From contig JAFRUO010000029.1 in the NCBI GenBank assembly GCA_017438845.1, positions 62,001 to 126,000 of the forward strand: a stretch of 64,000 nt of DNA, given 5' to 3'. Of the stretch, positions 34,846 through 45,218 are shown piece after piece. The stretch is from Clostridia bacterium. GTDB lineage: Bacteria; Bacillota; Clostridia; Oscillospirales; Acutalibacteraceae. Each line of letters opens with the position of its first letter. Position 1 is the stretch's first letter. Both the position numbers and the translations under genes were made by a program. The notes below the pieces were generated by a model that ran no database searches, was not told the origin of the DNA, and worked only from the letters and a program-made list of their open reading frames with translations.

Positions 34846-37614
34846 TTATTTGTATTTTCTGTGATTTTTCCCTGGTGTATGCTTCTTGGGCTGAGCAGGT
34901 TTATTATCTCTTTTATTGTTTCTCGGTTTAAAATCTTTGTTTTTTCTGCTTTTCCCTTTTAATTCACGGCCCTGTTTTTTTTGCCCTTTTCTACCATAAG
35001 GATCGGGATTATATTTTGATTTTACTTTTTGATATACTATTAATCCAGCAATAACTACAGTAGCTATAACCATAACAACCAAAATAGCTTGACCAACTAA
35101 ATTCCAAGAGTTTGCTGCAGCAAACGCAAAAGCAGCTGTATACGATGCACCAGTTAACACTTCCGCCATACAACCACTTGGATCATACAAATTTACTGGA
35201 TTGTTTAAGCAATATGTAAATATATTGTCACTAATTAATTGATTATAATCCGATTCGTCGAGAATTATAACATTATCCGCACACATAAACCTATGCAGTT
35301 CGGGGCTGTAGTACCTTGTCTTAAGATAATACTGTCCGCTCTCTATGTCATAATAATAGCCTCTGTATGTATAAGGATTAACCAAACTTAGTATATTGCC
35401 GTCACTGGTGTCGTAACAGCCTGTTATCTTTCCCCAAGCGTCATACTGATACAATACAACTGCCTGATTGTCGGAGTCAACTATCATGTACACATCATTT
35501 TGTGCATTTCTGACATAGTAATAGCTATCTCCGTTGACGGTAAAGCCGAACGGTTCACCGTTCTCATCATACATAAAGACAACGTTATAGGTTTGACTGT
35601 CTTCTCCTTCGGTTAAGGTCAGTATGTAACCTGCGAGTATGTCGCCGTTGTAGTAGTAAGTGTAGTTATAGCTTGAATCGTCAAGAGTTATTGTCTTTCC
35701 GATTCTTTGTCCGTCTGCATTGTAGCTGTAGTTAGTTGCAATACCGTCATTTGATATGCTTTGCAGCTGTCTGCCGTGCCAAGTATAGGTGTTATCACCA
35801 AGTGCGGTGATATTTCCTATCTCGTCGCTTGTTACCGAATACTCGTTGTCAACGATTACGGAGTTTTGCTCGGCAATTTCTCTTTCTGCAGGAACAAGGC
35901 CTTCTCTTTGAGCTTTAAACCTTGCGGAAAGGTCAACCTTTTCATAGTGTTCTCCGAGCACTCTTGTTGCAAGCGTGCTGTCAAGGTTGTCTGTTATGTT
36001 ACCGTTCCTTATTGACTGTAGGCCTTCTCCGTCCTCGGTAAAATAAACCTCTTTTACGCCTGTTACAACATCAGACCAGACAGGATTTTGATATAAATAC
36101 TGCGTTGCTCTTTGCGGGTTTGCCGGTGTTTCGGCTGTTGTGTAAGCGAAAACTCTGTCCTCGGTAATGTTTCCGTTGACATAGGTATAAATATGAGTTT
36201 GGTTTTCATCAGGATCGTTCACCCTGACAAGCTGATTTAAACTGTCATACTCGTATGTTACGGTGTTTGAACCGTTGCTAACCGAGGTGATATTTCCGAG
36301 AGAATCGTAGGTGTAGCTATGAGTTATTCCAAGTGTGCTGACAGAACTTACAAGTGTAGTTGTCAGGTTGTTCTCTCGGTCAACATAGGTGTAATTCGTA
36401 TCAAGTCCGTTAATTGTCCTCTTGGAAAGTCTCGCAAGAGTGTCATAAGCGTTGCTAAGCTTTAAAACTGAATTCCAGCTCACGCCGTAAACCTGATCCG
36501 GCATTGTTCCCTGAGACAGATTTCCGTAAGTGTAACCGATTTTCTGTGTACCGAGAGGGGAGAAATGATTAACGCCGGTTAAATAATTTGTCTTATCGGC
36601 ATAGCTGTAATCAGTGCTTGAATAAAGAATTTTTCCCGAAAGAGCGGTTCCCTCATACTCTCTTATGCTTCTTACTCTGCCTGCAAGGTCATAAGCAAAG
36701 CGTGTATGCGTGTTTGAGGCAAAGTCAACAGTAGATGAAATATTGCCGTCGCTTCCGTAGGCAATCTGCTTTTTTCCTATATTGTTATTATACGACTGTT
36801 CGACAATTCGGTCAAGTGAATCATAGGTGTATTCTATATAGTCCCCGTTGCCGTAGGTTTGCCTTGAAAGCAGATTGCGGTTGTTATAAGTCAGGCTTGA
36901 AAGGGTTAAATAACTACTGCCGTTTCCGACCTTTGTCGCCGTCGTTCTGCCGAACTCGTCATATTCAAAACTGTACCTTGTTGCTCCGTTGACGTTAATA
37001 TCCGTCAGTCTGTCGTTTGAATATGTGTAGCTGTTTGTCATGCCGCCCGAAGAAACGGACAAAAGGGCGTTGTTGCTTTGATCATATTGATAGCTTGTTG
37101 TTATACCTGCGGCGTTTGTTGTCGAAGTCAGAGTTCCGTCAGTCGTGTTGTAGTTGTATGACATTGTGTTGCCTGCCTGATCGGTCTGAGTGCTGAGGAA
37201 ATTTTGATTATCTGTGTAGGTAGCGGAAGTGACTATTTTTCTTCCCGTTGTTACCTCTTCGGTATAGTCCTCAACTAAATACCACTTTTGGCAGGAATTA
37301 TTCGTTGGTTGATTTCTCAACGTAACATACGAACCGTCTTCTGCTGTCTGAGTCTCTCCGTTAGTCGAGTCAAGATAACGAGTTGCGCCGGTATAAACAT
37401 TTGAAATTGTGAACGCCCCGTCAGTTGTAGGCGTTACGGTAAACAGATATCTGTTGCTGCTATCACTTGAGCTTACAAGTTCAAGCTTTGCTCCGTTTCC
37501 TGCCGATGTATCTTTGACGCGAAGATAGTAATTACCGAGCTTCATTTTGTAAACGCCGTTGACTGTAATCCTTTCAGGTGTTCTTAAGTATTCGAATGAA
37601 ATTCGTTTTCCCAA
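34846..37614 (-). CDS. Orphan Rhs/YD-repeat protein with N-terminal ricin-type lectin domain
   Basis: 922 residues from a TTG start (37614) with GAAGGA upstream; an ATG at 37548 lacks a site. There is no signal peptide: the protein opens almost directly in a ricin B-like domain (NGVYKMKLGNYYLRV to QKWYLVEDY, about 18-115). YD repeats of the Rhs shell follow, ending in the core block YYLKTRYYSPELHRFMCADN and NNPVNLYDPSG (about 765-815). The tip has two hydrophobic stretches (about 820-860) and a Lys/Arg-rich tail of 60 residues. It looks like the 3' portion of a once longer secreted Rhs gene, displaced behind the intact one. Confidence 0.75.
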   Translation of the reverse strand: MGKRISFEYLRTPERITVNGVYKMKLGNYYLRVKDTSAGNGAKLELVSSSDSSNRYLFTVTPTTDGAFTISNVYTGATRYLDSTNGETQTAEDGSYVTLRNQPTNNSCQKWYLVEDYTEEVTTGRKIVTSATYTDNQNFLSTQTDQAGNTMSYNYNTTDGTLTSTTNAAGITTSYQYDQSNNALLSVSSGGMTNSYTYSNDRLTDINVNGATRYSFEYDEFGRTTATKVGNGSSYLTLSSLTYNNRNLLSRQTYGNGDYIEYTYDSLDRIVEQSYNNNIGKKQIAYGSDGNISSTVDFASNTHTRFAYDLAGRVRSIREYEGTALSGKILYSSTDYSYADKTNYLTGVNHFSPLGTQKIGYTYGNLSQGTMPDQVYGVSWNSVLKLSNAYDTLARLSKRTINGLDTNYTYVDRENNLTTTLVSSVSTLGITHSYTYDSLGNITSVSNGSNTVTYEYDSLNQLVRVNDPDENQTHIYTYVNGNITEDRVFAYTTAETPANPQRATQYLYQNPVWSDVVTGVKEVYFTEDGEGLQSIRNGNITDNLDSTLATRVLGEHYEKVDLSARFKAQREGLVPAEREIAEQNSVIVDNEYSVTSDEIGNITALGDNTYTWHGRQLQSISNDGIATNYSYNADGQRIGKTITLDDSSYNYTYYYNGDILAGYILTLTEGEDSQTYNVVFMYDENGEPFGFTVNGDSYYYVRNAQNDVYMIVDSDNQAVVLYQYDAWGKITGCYDTSDGNILSLVNPYTYRGYYYDIESGQYYLKTRYYSPELHRFMCADNVIILDESDYNQLISDNIFTYCLNNPVNLYDPSGCMAEVLTGASYTAAFAFAAANSWNLVGQAILVVMVIATVVIAGLIVYQKVKSKYNPDPYGRKGQKKQGRELKGKSRKNKDFKPRNNKRDNKPAQPKKHTPGKNHRKYK

Positions 37615-38273
37615 TATATTCCTTCCTCAATCATAATAGGCGAATTGTTGTACCTCTTATAAACTCTATAAGAACCATCATCATTAATTATTCTTTTTAA
37701 CAATTGTTCCATTTGTTCTTTTTGAGAAAAACCATCTATAAACTGTTTTATTATACCAATATCATCTGTACTCCATAAAATGAAATCAAAGTCATCCATT
37801 TTGGTAATAACAATTTGTGAAATATTTTCATCTGTTAAATTGGAAAAAGAAAAATCAAAACTCTCCTCAAAATAGCAGTCTGACCTAATGTCACTTTGAT
37901 GATAAATCACAGTAGGGTTGTTACTGTTTTCTGATTTAGAGATTAAATATGAGTCAAAATCAGAATTAGGAATATAGAATTTTTCATGATCGTATTTGGC
38001 AACATCTGAAAGATTAACAAAATCATAGTATGATAATCTATATCTTGAATCTATATCTGATAATAAACTAATAGTTTCATTCGGCCGATTGGGATGATAA
38101 GCTATTTGATAATATTTTTTTTTGTTATATTCTATATATGTAGAATAATATTTATCATATTTTTCAAAAACAAGAGATTCTTTGCGAATCGATTTATGCC
38201 CGAACGAAAAAATTATAGTTACCAAAGAAGCTATGCAAATAAGCAACAAAAGCAATTTTACTGATTTTTTCAT
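37584..38273 (-). CDS. Membrane-anchored hypothetical protein, candidate immunity protein of the Rhs toxin
   Basis: 229 residues, no recognised family. An N-terminal helix (residues 4-24) acts as an uncleaved anchor or signal, followed by a soluble domain rich in Asp, Tyr, Ser and Asn outside the membrane. GAGGTGG overlaps the TGA of the large Rhs gene and the ATG follows 9 bases after that stop, so the two are tightly coupled, as toxin-immunity pairs are. Its 3' end overlaps the orphan Rhs start by 31 bases. Base composition is very AT-rich. The immunity role is inferred from position only. Confidence 0.55.
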   Translation of the reverse strand: MKKSVKLLLLLICIASLVTIIFSFGHKSIRKESLVFEKYDKYYSTYIEYNKKKYYQIAYHPNRPNETISLLSDIDSRYRLSYYDFVNLSDVAKYDHEKFYIPNSDFDSYLISKSENSNNPTVIYHQSDIRSDCYFEESFDFSFSNLTDENISQIVITKMDDFDFILWSTDDIGIIKQFIDGFSQKEQMEQLLKRIINDDGSYRVYKRYNNSPIMIEEGIYWENEFHSNT

Positions 38274-38282
38274 ATTACCACC

Positions 38283-41200
38283 TCAACAAGGAATCTTTCT
38301 TGTTTTCCAATCGGCTCTAACAACGAAATCTCTTTTATGGGCATTGGGGAAATAATACGGATCTGCCCATGTGCAAAAATAACAACCTCTTATTCCGTTA
38401 TAATAATCAAATGCTCTTGAATCCTCCCATTTGTCTGCATCTTGTTCATAGATATCAATAGCAGAACAGCTATTTTTTGCAGAAGTTCTCCATAATTGTA
38501 AAAATGGGGTAGTGTTAAGGTTCAATTCCGAATCTGTTATATATTTTTTGGCTGTTCTTAATGTTAATCCAAGCGATAGAATTATAGATGTCTTTGAAGT
38601 TAATTTCTCTTGGTTCCATTTAAGTAAACAATGCTCTTTTATTTCTCTGGAAACACAATCATCACTAAATAAAAATTCTCGTTCGTTAGTAGGATCATCA
38701 AAATATGCTGCATTATGTTTTTTATAAAATTCATCTTTAAACTTAAATGTAGATATTAATGCTAAAACATCAAAAACAAAATTACCAAATTCTAAATACA
38801 TTGTAAAAATAACATCTGAAAAAGTTAGACTACCTTTTATTCCGTTTTTTGTTTCATCAAGTTTGATTCTAATAAATCCCTTTTTGTCGTTTTTGTACTT
38901 TTTATCTAGAGAGTTTGCATCAGAATCGGCTATAATGCAATTATAATAATCTAAAAAAGCAATAAGTGTTATAATTCCTTTAAAAGATAAAAAATCTGAG
39001 GCGGTGCTTTTAAACCCACTATAATCCACCATATTAACCGGATTATTACCGCAATAGATAAAGAGGTTAGCACCTTTGATTTGACCTACCGAGGCGAGAA
39101 GAATTGAGGTGTCGTCTGCGTTTATAAATCTTCTCCACTGAGGATTGTAGTATCTCGACTGCAAATAGTAGAGCCCGGAAATAAAATCGTATTTATACCC
39201 TCTATAAGCAAAACCGCAAAAAGTTTTAAGTATAAGCAGCTCCGTCTGGCTTAAACCGCTGTCATAATCAGGCGTTATATTTCCCCACGGGTCATAAGAG
39301 TAACTAACTAAAGTGTTTCCCGTGTCGGCGTCTATAACAGAGATTATATCACCAAACATATTTCTGATAAACAGATATTCTTTGTCATCTAACATTACGG
39401 CAGATGGGGAGTTTTCTCCTTCGGCATATACTATTTTTGAATTAACTCTGTGCCAGACGGTTTGCTGTTCTTCTCCAACTGTGGTAATGACAGGATACAT
39501 CAAGGTTTGTGCCGTTATCTTTTCATCCGACCAAATATAATCGAGCGAGTATTCAAGCTCATTTGCACTGCTGTAATACTTCTCGTTTGTCCTTAAGCCG
39601 TCGGCATTGTACTCAAACTGCAAATAATCGTTAGTTTTCAGCTTGAATGTCCTCAGCTGTTTTCCGTTCCACGTTAAGGCGTTTCCGTTATATGACGACG
39701 GATTGCCGGCATTGTCATAGGAAATAGATTTTCCGTCATACGATATTAAGCGGTCAGCCCATCTCCAGTTGCCCGATGTTCCCAAATCATAACTGCATGA
39801 AATGGTTTTACGGACAGTTCCCAAGTTATCATTTAAGGTGTAGTTGTATTCATTTAAACTAATCATATTTCCGCCAAAATCATAATTATACACATAGGTT
39901 TTATTATTAACATTATCATCTAACCTAGTCAATTGATTCGCCTCGTCATAAGTATAGCGGTAACGTAAGGTGCGATTGTTACTGCTATCAACACTGTATT
40001 CGCGAGTTATATTGCCGTTATCGTCATAGCCATATGCATATTTTACAGAACTGTTCAGTGTGCTCTGCATAACACTTGTTCCGTAATATGCTTTGTTTTC
40101 ATATGTATCAACTCGGCTTGACGCTTTTTCTTCACCGTCTTTTGTGTAAGTTTTGTATGTATAATCAGTAATAACGGCAGAAAAGTTGGTGTTTGTATTA
40201 TTGCCGGGTATGTCAGTTGAAAAAACAGATTTTTGTTTCGTTCTTCCAAAAGTATCATTTCGCTTTGACATACTGACTGTTATATCCGAGTTAGATACTT
40301 TTTCCAAATAATTGGTATCGCCTGTTTCTTCATTAACAACTCCGTCGTTTTGATATTTTGTATAAGTCGTTCCGTTGACAATCTCATAAAAATTACCTTC
40401 GTCATCATATGAAGCGTAGTATTCCAAGCCGTTATCAGAATACACCTCAACGGAATCTCCGTTATAGTAAATTGCTCTTGACTTTATATTATTAGTATAA
40501 GCCTCTTCATAGACTTTTTGTCCTAATGAATCGTAATAATAATTATATGTTTCGGTCAGAGCAGCGCTGCCGGTTTTTGCATTAGTAATACTGATTACAT
40601 TCCCATTATTATCATATTCATATGTAGATGAACTGCTGTTGTTGAATATGACTTTTTTGAGCTCGTTTCTCGGAGTTGAATTGTTATATTGATATGTAAC
40701 AAGGTTTTTGCTTTGAGCTCCTACTAAACCCTCTACGTAAAGAGCAGTAACCTTGCCGATAGAATTATATGCAATTCTATACCTGAAATTATTATGCTTT
40801 ATCTTGGTTACATTTCCTATGGAATTGTATTCATATTCGGTACTCATAAATTTTTTTAAAATCGTAGTACCGCCAATGCCCAATAAAGTACCGTACTGTG
40901 TATTAATACGTTGAATACTGCCGTCAGCAAAATATGAATATGTTTTTTCCCCGCCGTTTGCATCTGTCTCTGACTGTAAATAACCGTTTGCCTGATCGTA
41001 AAGATAATGAGTATCCTTGTCGTTTTCGTTCGTAGTCTTTGTCAGATAATTACCGTTTGAAGTATAGGTTCTTTGATTAAACATTGAAATTAAACTGCTG
41101 AATTGGAAGCCATTAATGATAATTGAGATTATATTACCAAAATCATCGAATTGAATATCAAAAAGCTTCTTACATTCACTGCAATTGCATTCGGCTTCGC

Positions 41201-44200
41201 TTGAGCAGGTGCAAGGACAGCCTACTCCGTAAGCGCAGTTTTCACCGCAAACGCAATATGTCTCAGTCTGTTCGGGAGTATTCTCTGTTTGCTCAACAGG
41301 CTCGGTAATCTCTGGTTCAGGTTCGTTCTCCTCTTCGTAAGTTTCCTCAACCGTATCCGTTAATTCCTGTTTAGTGAGACTTGCGTTTGCAAAGACTATT
41401 TCGTTTGGATTGTTTTCATATATAAGGGAAACGGTAATCTCGTCACTGTCTCCTTTTAATACTATGCTTTCCGAAAGGTATTGCCAATCGGTAATATTTC
41501 CGACAATTGATTTTTCAACGCTATCGTTTTGTTGTTGCTCGTTTTCGTCTGTGTAAGTGTATTGAAGCTTGATGCCGGCAATTTTTTCCGGGCTTGCCAA
41601 GGATTCCTCTTGAATCAAGCCGTATAATAAGCTTTCACTCTCGGGATAAGCCGTCGAGCCCTTTGCCCAACAGCCAAAGGTAATAACATCATCTTTTTTT
41701 CCGTTTATTCTAACAGTCTGAGAAAGTGACTTTGAAACAGTTACCGAGCTTCCGTTTGAGAGAATAACAGTATTGCTTTCCTCGCCTAAAACAGTATCGC
41801 TTCCCATTGAAATAGCTCCGTTTGCTGTCCAAGAAGCGAGGCTGTTGCCGCTTGCATTAAAGCTGCCGTTTGTTAAGTAGTCATAGCTGCCGGCACCTGC
41901 CCCCGACTCGAGTTGCAGGCTGTCAACAAAGAAATTACCCTTACCGTTTTCAATGCCTACTTCAACCGTTACAGTGCTGAATTCATCGGCAGTGTAAGGG
42001 AGCTGAACAGAGTACTTTTTATAATCAGTACAAACAGCAGCGATTTTTCTTGAATTGGAAACAACTATTTCATTTTCACTGTTAACTGCTTTTATGTTTA
42101 GTGTAAGAATATCTTCTGTTTCTATACTTTGAGCTTTGATAAAAGCAGAAAAGGTGTAAACATCCTCGTCCTGAACAGCCACTGTTTGTGAAACACTTTT
42201 GTTTGAAGCAGTCTGTGAGGCAATATTTAAGGAATAACAGTTGGATTCTGCGTCATTCGATAAATCTGCCGTACTGATATTGTTTAATTGCCAAGAGGAC
42301 AAGCCGTTTTCAAAACTGCTGTTAGGCAAAAGATTAGGCGAAACCTTACCTGAATCAGAATAATTACCCTTGCTATCGATATAATATCTAAGTTTGCCAT
42401 AGTTGTCAAATTGCTCGATAATACTGTAACCTGTCAAGTCTTCAAACTTTACCTGATATGGTCCTTGTTGTGTAATTGTGACAGTATTACCAAAGACACC
42501 TGTTGCACTTTCCACTATCTGATAAACAGAATTATTTTGCCCGTTATAGATATATTCCACTTTATAACCGACCGCAGGATAGCCGTTGTTGCCAACCGAA
42601 CAAGCAAAAATTTCTTTTAAATTTGAGTTGTCATAATAAGTATAACCTGCAGCGTTATAGCTGTTAAAAACAACGTTTTCAACATTTCTGTTTGCCGAAT
42701 ATAAGTATTCTGTCATCAGATAATTGGTGTTATCAGCCGAAAGAATTTGAGTGTTATTACTTTCATAGCATTTTATCGAAGAGAGTAGCCCTGTGATGTT
42801 ATCATATTCAAAACGAAACTGCCTTCCAACTCCGTCTGTTATTTTTTCTATAGCGAGGAAATTATTATCTGTTGTTAAATCACTGCAATATAATACTGTA
42901 ATTGTTTGATAAGCCGTAGTGTTATTAACAGCTACCTTTTTGGTTACAGATACAAGTCGTCCGTGTGAATCAAAACTTTCCGTGTTTCCGTCAGGACGAG
43001 TTATTTTTATATATTCTAAGCCGTCTCCCTCATAGCCTTCGGGGACATCGGTAATAAACGCACTATATCCGGAGCTGTTTAAACCGTCTGGCTTTTCTTC
43101 TGTAAAAACGGTAACTTCGTTGTTCTCGGAATCTAATTCTGTTGATTTTGTAAAGCTGATTGTGTTTCCGTTTTCTGTAATATAACATAATGTTTGCAAA
43201 TTGTCATAATCTGCAAAGTGATTATAGTAAATTACCCGGTTGTAGTTTGTTGCCCAATTGTTTCCATATACACCCAAGGGCATAATATAGTTTTCATTAA
43301 TTGCTTGTTGGTATTTAAACAATTCCTTAACAGAAGAGTTATAAAGGAAAGAAACAGTAACAGGCATAATATTTCCGCTTATTGAAATATCATCTCTTTT
43401 AATATACAGTTGACGGGTGAAATCATTAATGTATGCGTTTCCTGCTCTCCCAAGCTGTTGAGTATGATAGTCAAATCTATCGTCATATCCCGAAGAGTAA
43501 ACAAAATCAAAGAAAATATATGTGTTTGTGGTTTCCTCTTGGTTCATAAGGTTATATGAACCGTTTAAAATAATATTAGCACTTAAATCTTCGTCTTCTG
43601 TAACAAAAGCAAAACCGTTATTAACACCACCGTTTAACCACCCAACAAATAGCTTTGTTATATCAAAAGAGAAAATCGAAATATCGTTTTGGCTTTCTCC
43701 TACTCCATACGGAGAAACATAATAGTCGCTGACTGTATTTGAAAGCGTAGGCTTTGTATTGTAAGTAACTGTTTGAGCACTGAATTGCTGGGTAATTTCT
43801 TTCAGCAATATTGAACCGCCTGAGGCTTCTCCTGCAGACAAGTATAATACCTTCGTTAAAGTAACATTTTCATCAATCCATGAGAATTTATCAACATCTA
43901 TTTTGGTATATATTTCACTTTTATAATCATTAGTATTAGAAACAGCAGCAAAAGGAACATCATACCCCGTTTGATTAGAAGCGTTTGCATCCTGTAGGCT
44001 GGAGCTTACAACAGTATCCTCAACCCAATTTTCAGAATTATCCTGAATCATTATTGCGGGATCAATGGTAATAGGATAAGCACGCTCAGGAGTGCCTGTC
44101 CATTCCCTTGAAGGAGAATAGACAAGTGTAATTGTACCGTTATTATTATTTGAAACATTTACACCTATATCATATGACAAGGCAAGATTGCTGTCGGTCA

Positions 44201-44960
44201 TTACAGGTGCAGGGATGGTGAACTTAACGTCGCCGTTTGTATCGGTAATGTCCAAGCTGTTGTTATCGTTTAATCTGTATGTCAGATTTCCGATTTCAAT
44301 ATCAAAGGAATATGTATCCTTTATGCTTGCTGCGTCAGAAACGATTATGTTTTCTTTAATTCCGTTCGGAAGGACTACATATTCTATATCGGTATCCTCG
44401 GCAACATTTTCGTATTTTACCTCGGACTTAATATTTGCGACAGCTGCTTCAAATTCTTCAGTTTTATCAGCTTTTTTATCAGTGATTTTGCTGTTTGCCG
44501 CTGAAATATCATTAACAGAAAACGCTATTTCGTTGCCATTGTTTTCCAATGTTATTTGACTGTTGCTCGTAATTCTTTCCGGCAGAGTTACATTGAATGG
44601 ATTGTCTGCAGTAGTTAATGCGCCGTTTTTCGATACAAGCGTATTGTCAATTTCTTTCCATACGCCGTCATTCATAAAGTGTAGCGGTGTTTGAGAAACG
44701 AGAGCGGTGTAAGTGCCATCAGCTCTCTTATATACCTTTGTGTGTTCGTCACGCTTTTCGGTGACTTCATAAAGAATCTCTGCTTTTTCTTCTTCTGCCT
44801 TTTCTGCCGGATTGTCAAGAAGGTCAGAAAAATACTGTTTTTCATTATTGTATTCATTATATGCCTCGGCCATTACCTGAGTCGGCAGTATTTCCACTAT
44901 AAAAATTAATGATAAGAATACCGCTAAAATTTTGGATATAGATTTCATTGCCTTTTTCAT
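38283..44960 (-). CDS. Large secreted Rhs/YD-repeat polymorphic-toxin-like protein
   Basis: 2225 residues from ATG 44960, which has GGGAGG 7 bases upstream. Residues 1-31 are a signal peptide ending VMAEA. A DNRLRE-like beta domain lies at about 290-490, YD repeats from about 500, two NLLPNSSFENG-type carbohydrate-binding-like modules at about 875-1180, a Glu/Pro/Thr linker and a nine-cysteine segment at about 1231-1260, then more YD repeats and the Rhs core block YYLQSRYYNPQWRRFINADD (about 1950). After NNPVNMVDYSG (about 1980) a unique, AT-rich tip of about 240 residues follows, with two hydrophobic segments and no family I recognise. The shell should encapsulate the tip, a presumed toxin used against neighbours. 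Confidence 0.85.
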   Translation of the reverse strand: MKKAMKSISKILAVFLSLIFIVEILPTQVMAEAYNEYNNEKQYFSDLLDNPAEKAEEEKAEILYEVTEKRDEHTKVYKRADGTYTALVSQTPLHFMNDGVWKEIDNTLVSKNGALTTADNPFNVTLPERITSNSQITLENNGNEIAFSVNDISAANSKITDKKADKTEEFEAAVANIKSEVKYENVAEDTDIEYVVLPNGIKENIIVSDAASIKDTYSFDIEIGNLTYRLNDNNSLDITDTNGDVKFTIPAPVMTDSNLALSYDIGVNVSNNNNGTITLVYSPSREWTGTPERAYPITIDPAIMIQDNSENWVEDTVVSSSLQDANASNQTGYDVPFAAVSNTNDYKSEIYTKIDVDKFSWIDENVTLTKVLYLSAGEASGGSILLKEITQQFSAQTVTYNTKPTLSNTVSDYYVSPYGVGESQNDISIFSFDITKLFVGWLNGGVNNGFAFVTEDEDLSANIILNGSYNLMNQEETTNTYIFFDFVYSSGYDDRFDYHTQQLGRAGNAYINDFTRQLYIKRDDISISGNIMPVTVSFLYNSSVKELFKYQQAINENYIMPLGVYGNNWATNYNRVIYYNHFADYDNLQTLCYITENGNTISFTKSTELDSENNEVTVFTEEKPDGLNSSGYSAFITDVPEGYEGDGLEYIKITRPDGNTESFDSHGRLVSVTKKVAVNNTTAYQTITVLYCSDLTTDNNFLAIEKITDGVGRQFRFEYDNITGLLSSIKCYESNNTQILSADNTNYLMTEYLYSANRNVENVVFNSYNAAGYTYYDNSNLKEIFACSVGNNGYPAVGYKVEYIYNGQNNSVYQIVESATGVFGNTVTITQQGPYQVKFEDLTGYSIIEQFDNYGKLRYYIDSKGNYSDSGKVSPNLLPNSSFENGLSSWQLNNISTADLSNDAESNCYSLNIASQTASNKSVSQTVAVQDEDVYTFSAFIKAQSIETEDILTLNIKAVNSENEIVVSNSRKIAAVCTDYKKYSVQLPYTADEFSTVTVEVGIENGKGNFFVDSLQLESGAGAGSYDYLTNGSFNASGNSLASWTANGAISMGSDTVLGEESNTVILSNGSSVTVSKSLSQTVRINGKKDDVITFGCWAKGSTAYPESESLLYGLIQEESLASPEKIAGIKLQYTYTDENEQQQNDSVEKSIVGNITDWQYLSESIVLKGDSDEITVSLIYENNPNEIVFANASLTKQELTDTVEETYEEENEPEPEITEPVEQTENTPEQTETYCVCGENCAYGVGCPCTCSSEAECNCSECKKLFDIQFDDFGNIISIIINGFQFSSLISMFNQRTYTSNGNYLTKTTNENDKDTHYLYDQANGYLQSETDANGGEKTYSYFADGSIQRINTQYGTLLGIGGTTILKKFMSTEYEYNSIGNVTKIKHNNFRYRIAYNSIGKVTALYVEGLVGAQSKNLVTYQYNNSTPRNELKKVIFNNSSSSTYEYDNNGNVISITNAKTGSAALTETYNYYYDSLGQKVYEEAYTNNIKSRAIYYNGDSVEVYSDNGLEYYASYDDEGNFYEIVNGTTYTKYQNDGVVNEETGDTNYLEKVSNSDITVSMSKRNDTFGRTKQKSVFSTDIPGNNTNTNFSAVITDYTYKTYTKDGEEKASSRVDTYENKAYYGTSVMQSTLNSSVKYAYGYDDNGNITREYSVDSSNNRTLRYRYTYDEANQLTRLDDNVNNKTYVYNYDFGGNMISLNEYNYTLNDNLGTVRKTISCSYDLGTSGNWRWADRLISYDGKSISYDNAGNPSSYNGNALTWNGKQLRTFKLKTNDYLQFEYNADGLRTNEKYYSSANELEYSLDYIWSDEKITAQTLMYPVITTVGEEQQTVWHRVNSKIVYAEGENSPSAVMLDDKEYLFIRNMFGDIISVIDADTGNTLVSYSYDPWGNITPDYDSGLSQTELLILKTFCGFAYRGYKYDFISGLYYLQSRYYNPQWRRFINADDTSILLASVGQIKGANLFIYCGNNPVNMVDYSGFKSTASDFLSFKGIITLIAFLDYYNCIIADSDANSLDKKYKNDKKGFIRIKLDETKNGIKGSLTFSDVIFTMYLEFGNFVFDVLALISTFKFKDEFYKKHNAAYFDDPTNEREFLFSDDCVSREIKEHCLLKWNQEKLTSKTSIILSLGLTLRTAKKYITDSELNLNTTPFLQLWRTSAKNSCSAIDIYEQDADKWEDSRAFDYYNGIRGCYFCTWADPYYFPNAHKRDFVVRADWKTRKIPC

Positions 44961-45174
44961 AAACAGTCCTCCCGATATCAATAAAGTATGCCTAAGCACA
45001 AACTTAATCGTTTGTCAAGTCCATTTTATAGGTTTTTTAAAAAAGATACAGCTAAAATGCAAAAATAGACATAAATTCTGCAAAATTAGCAATATTTCAG
45101 TTAGTTTTTATCTAAGAAGTAGCTTTTGAAACGTCCGAAAACAATAATATATACGGCTCTGAACCGTAAAACGA

Positions 45175-45205
45175 ATGAAAAAACAGCTCCCTTCAAGGGA
45201 GCTGT
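45175..45205 (-). terminator. Intrinsic terminator after the FGGY kinase
   Basis: ACAGCTCCCTT / AAGGGAGCTGT dyad at 45183-45205; on the - strand TTTTTT follows (45177-45182). Confidence 0.82.
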
Positions 45206-45218
45206 AAATATTAGAGCA

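Noticed and set aside
34846..44960. Apparent tandem nucleotide repeats in the Rhs genes
   Set aside because: These are degenerate protein-level YD repeats; the DNA is not a true tandem array and is explained by the Rhs fold.
44961..45174. TTGACA on the - strand before the large Rhs gene as a promoter
   Set aside because: No acceptable -10 lies 16-18 bases downstream (TTAGGC at 17), so I do not call a promoter although one must be near.
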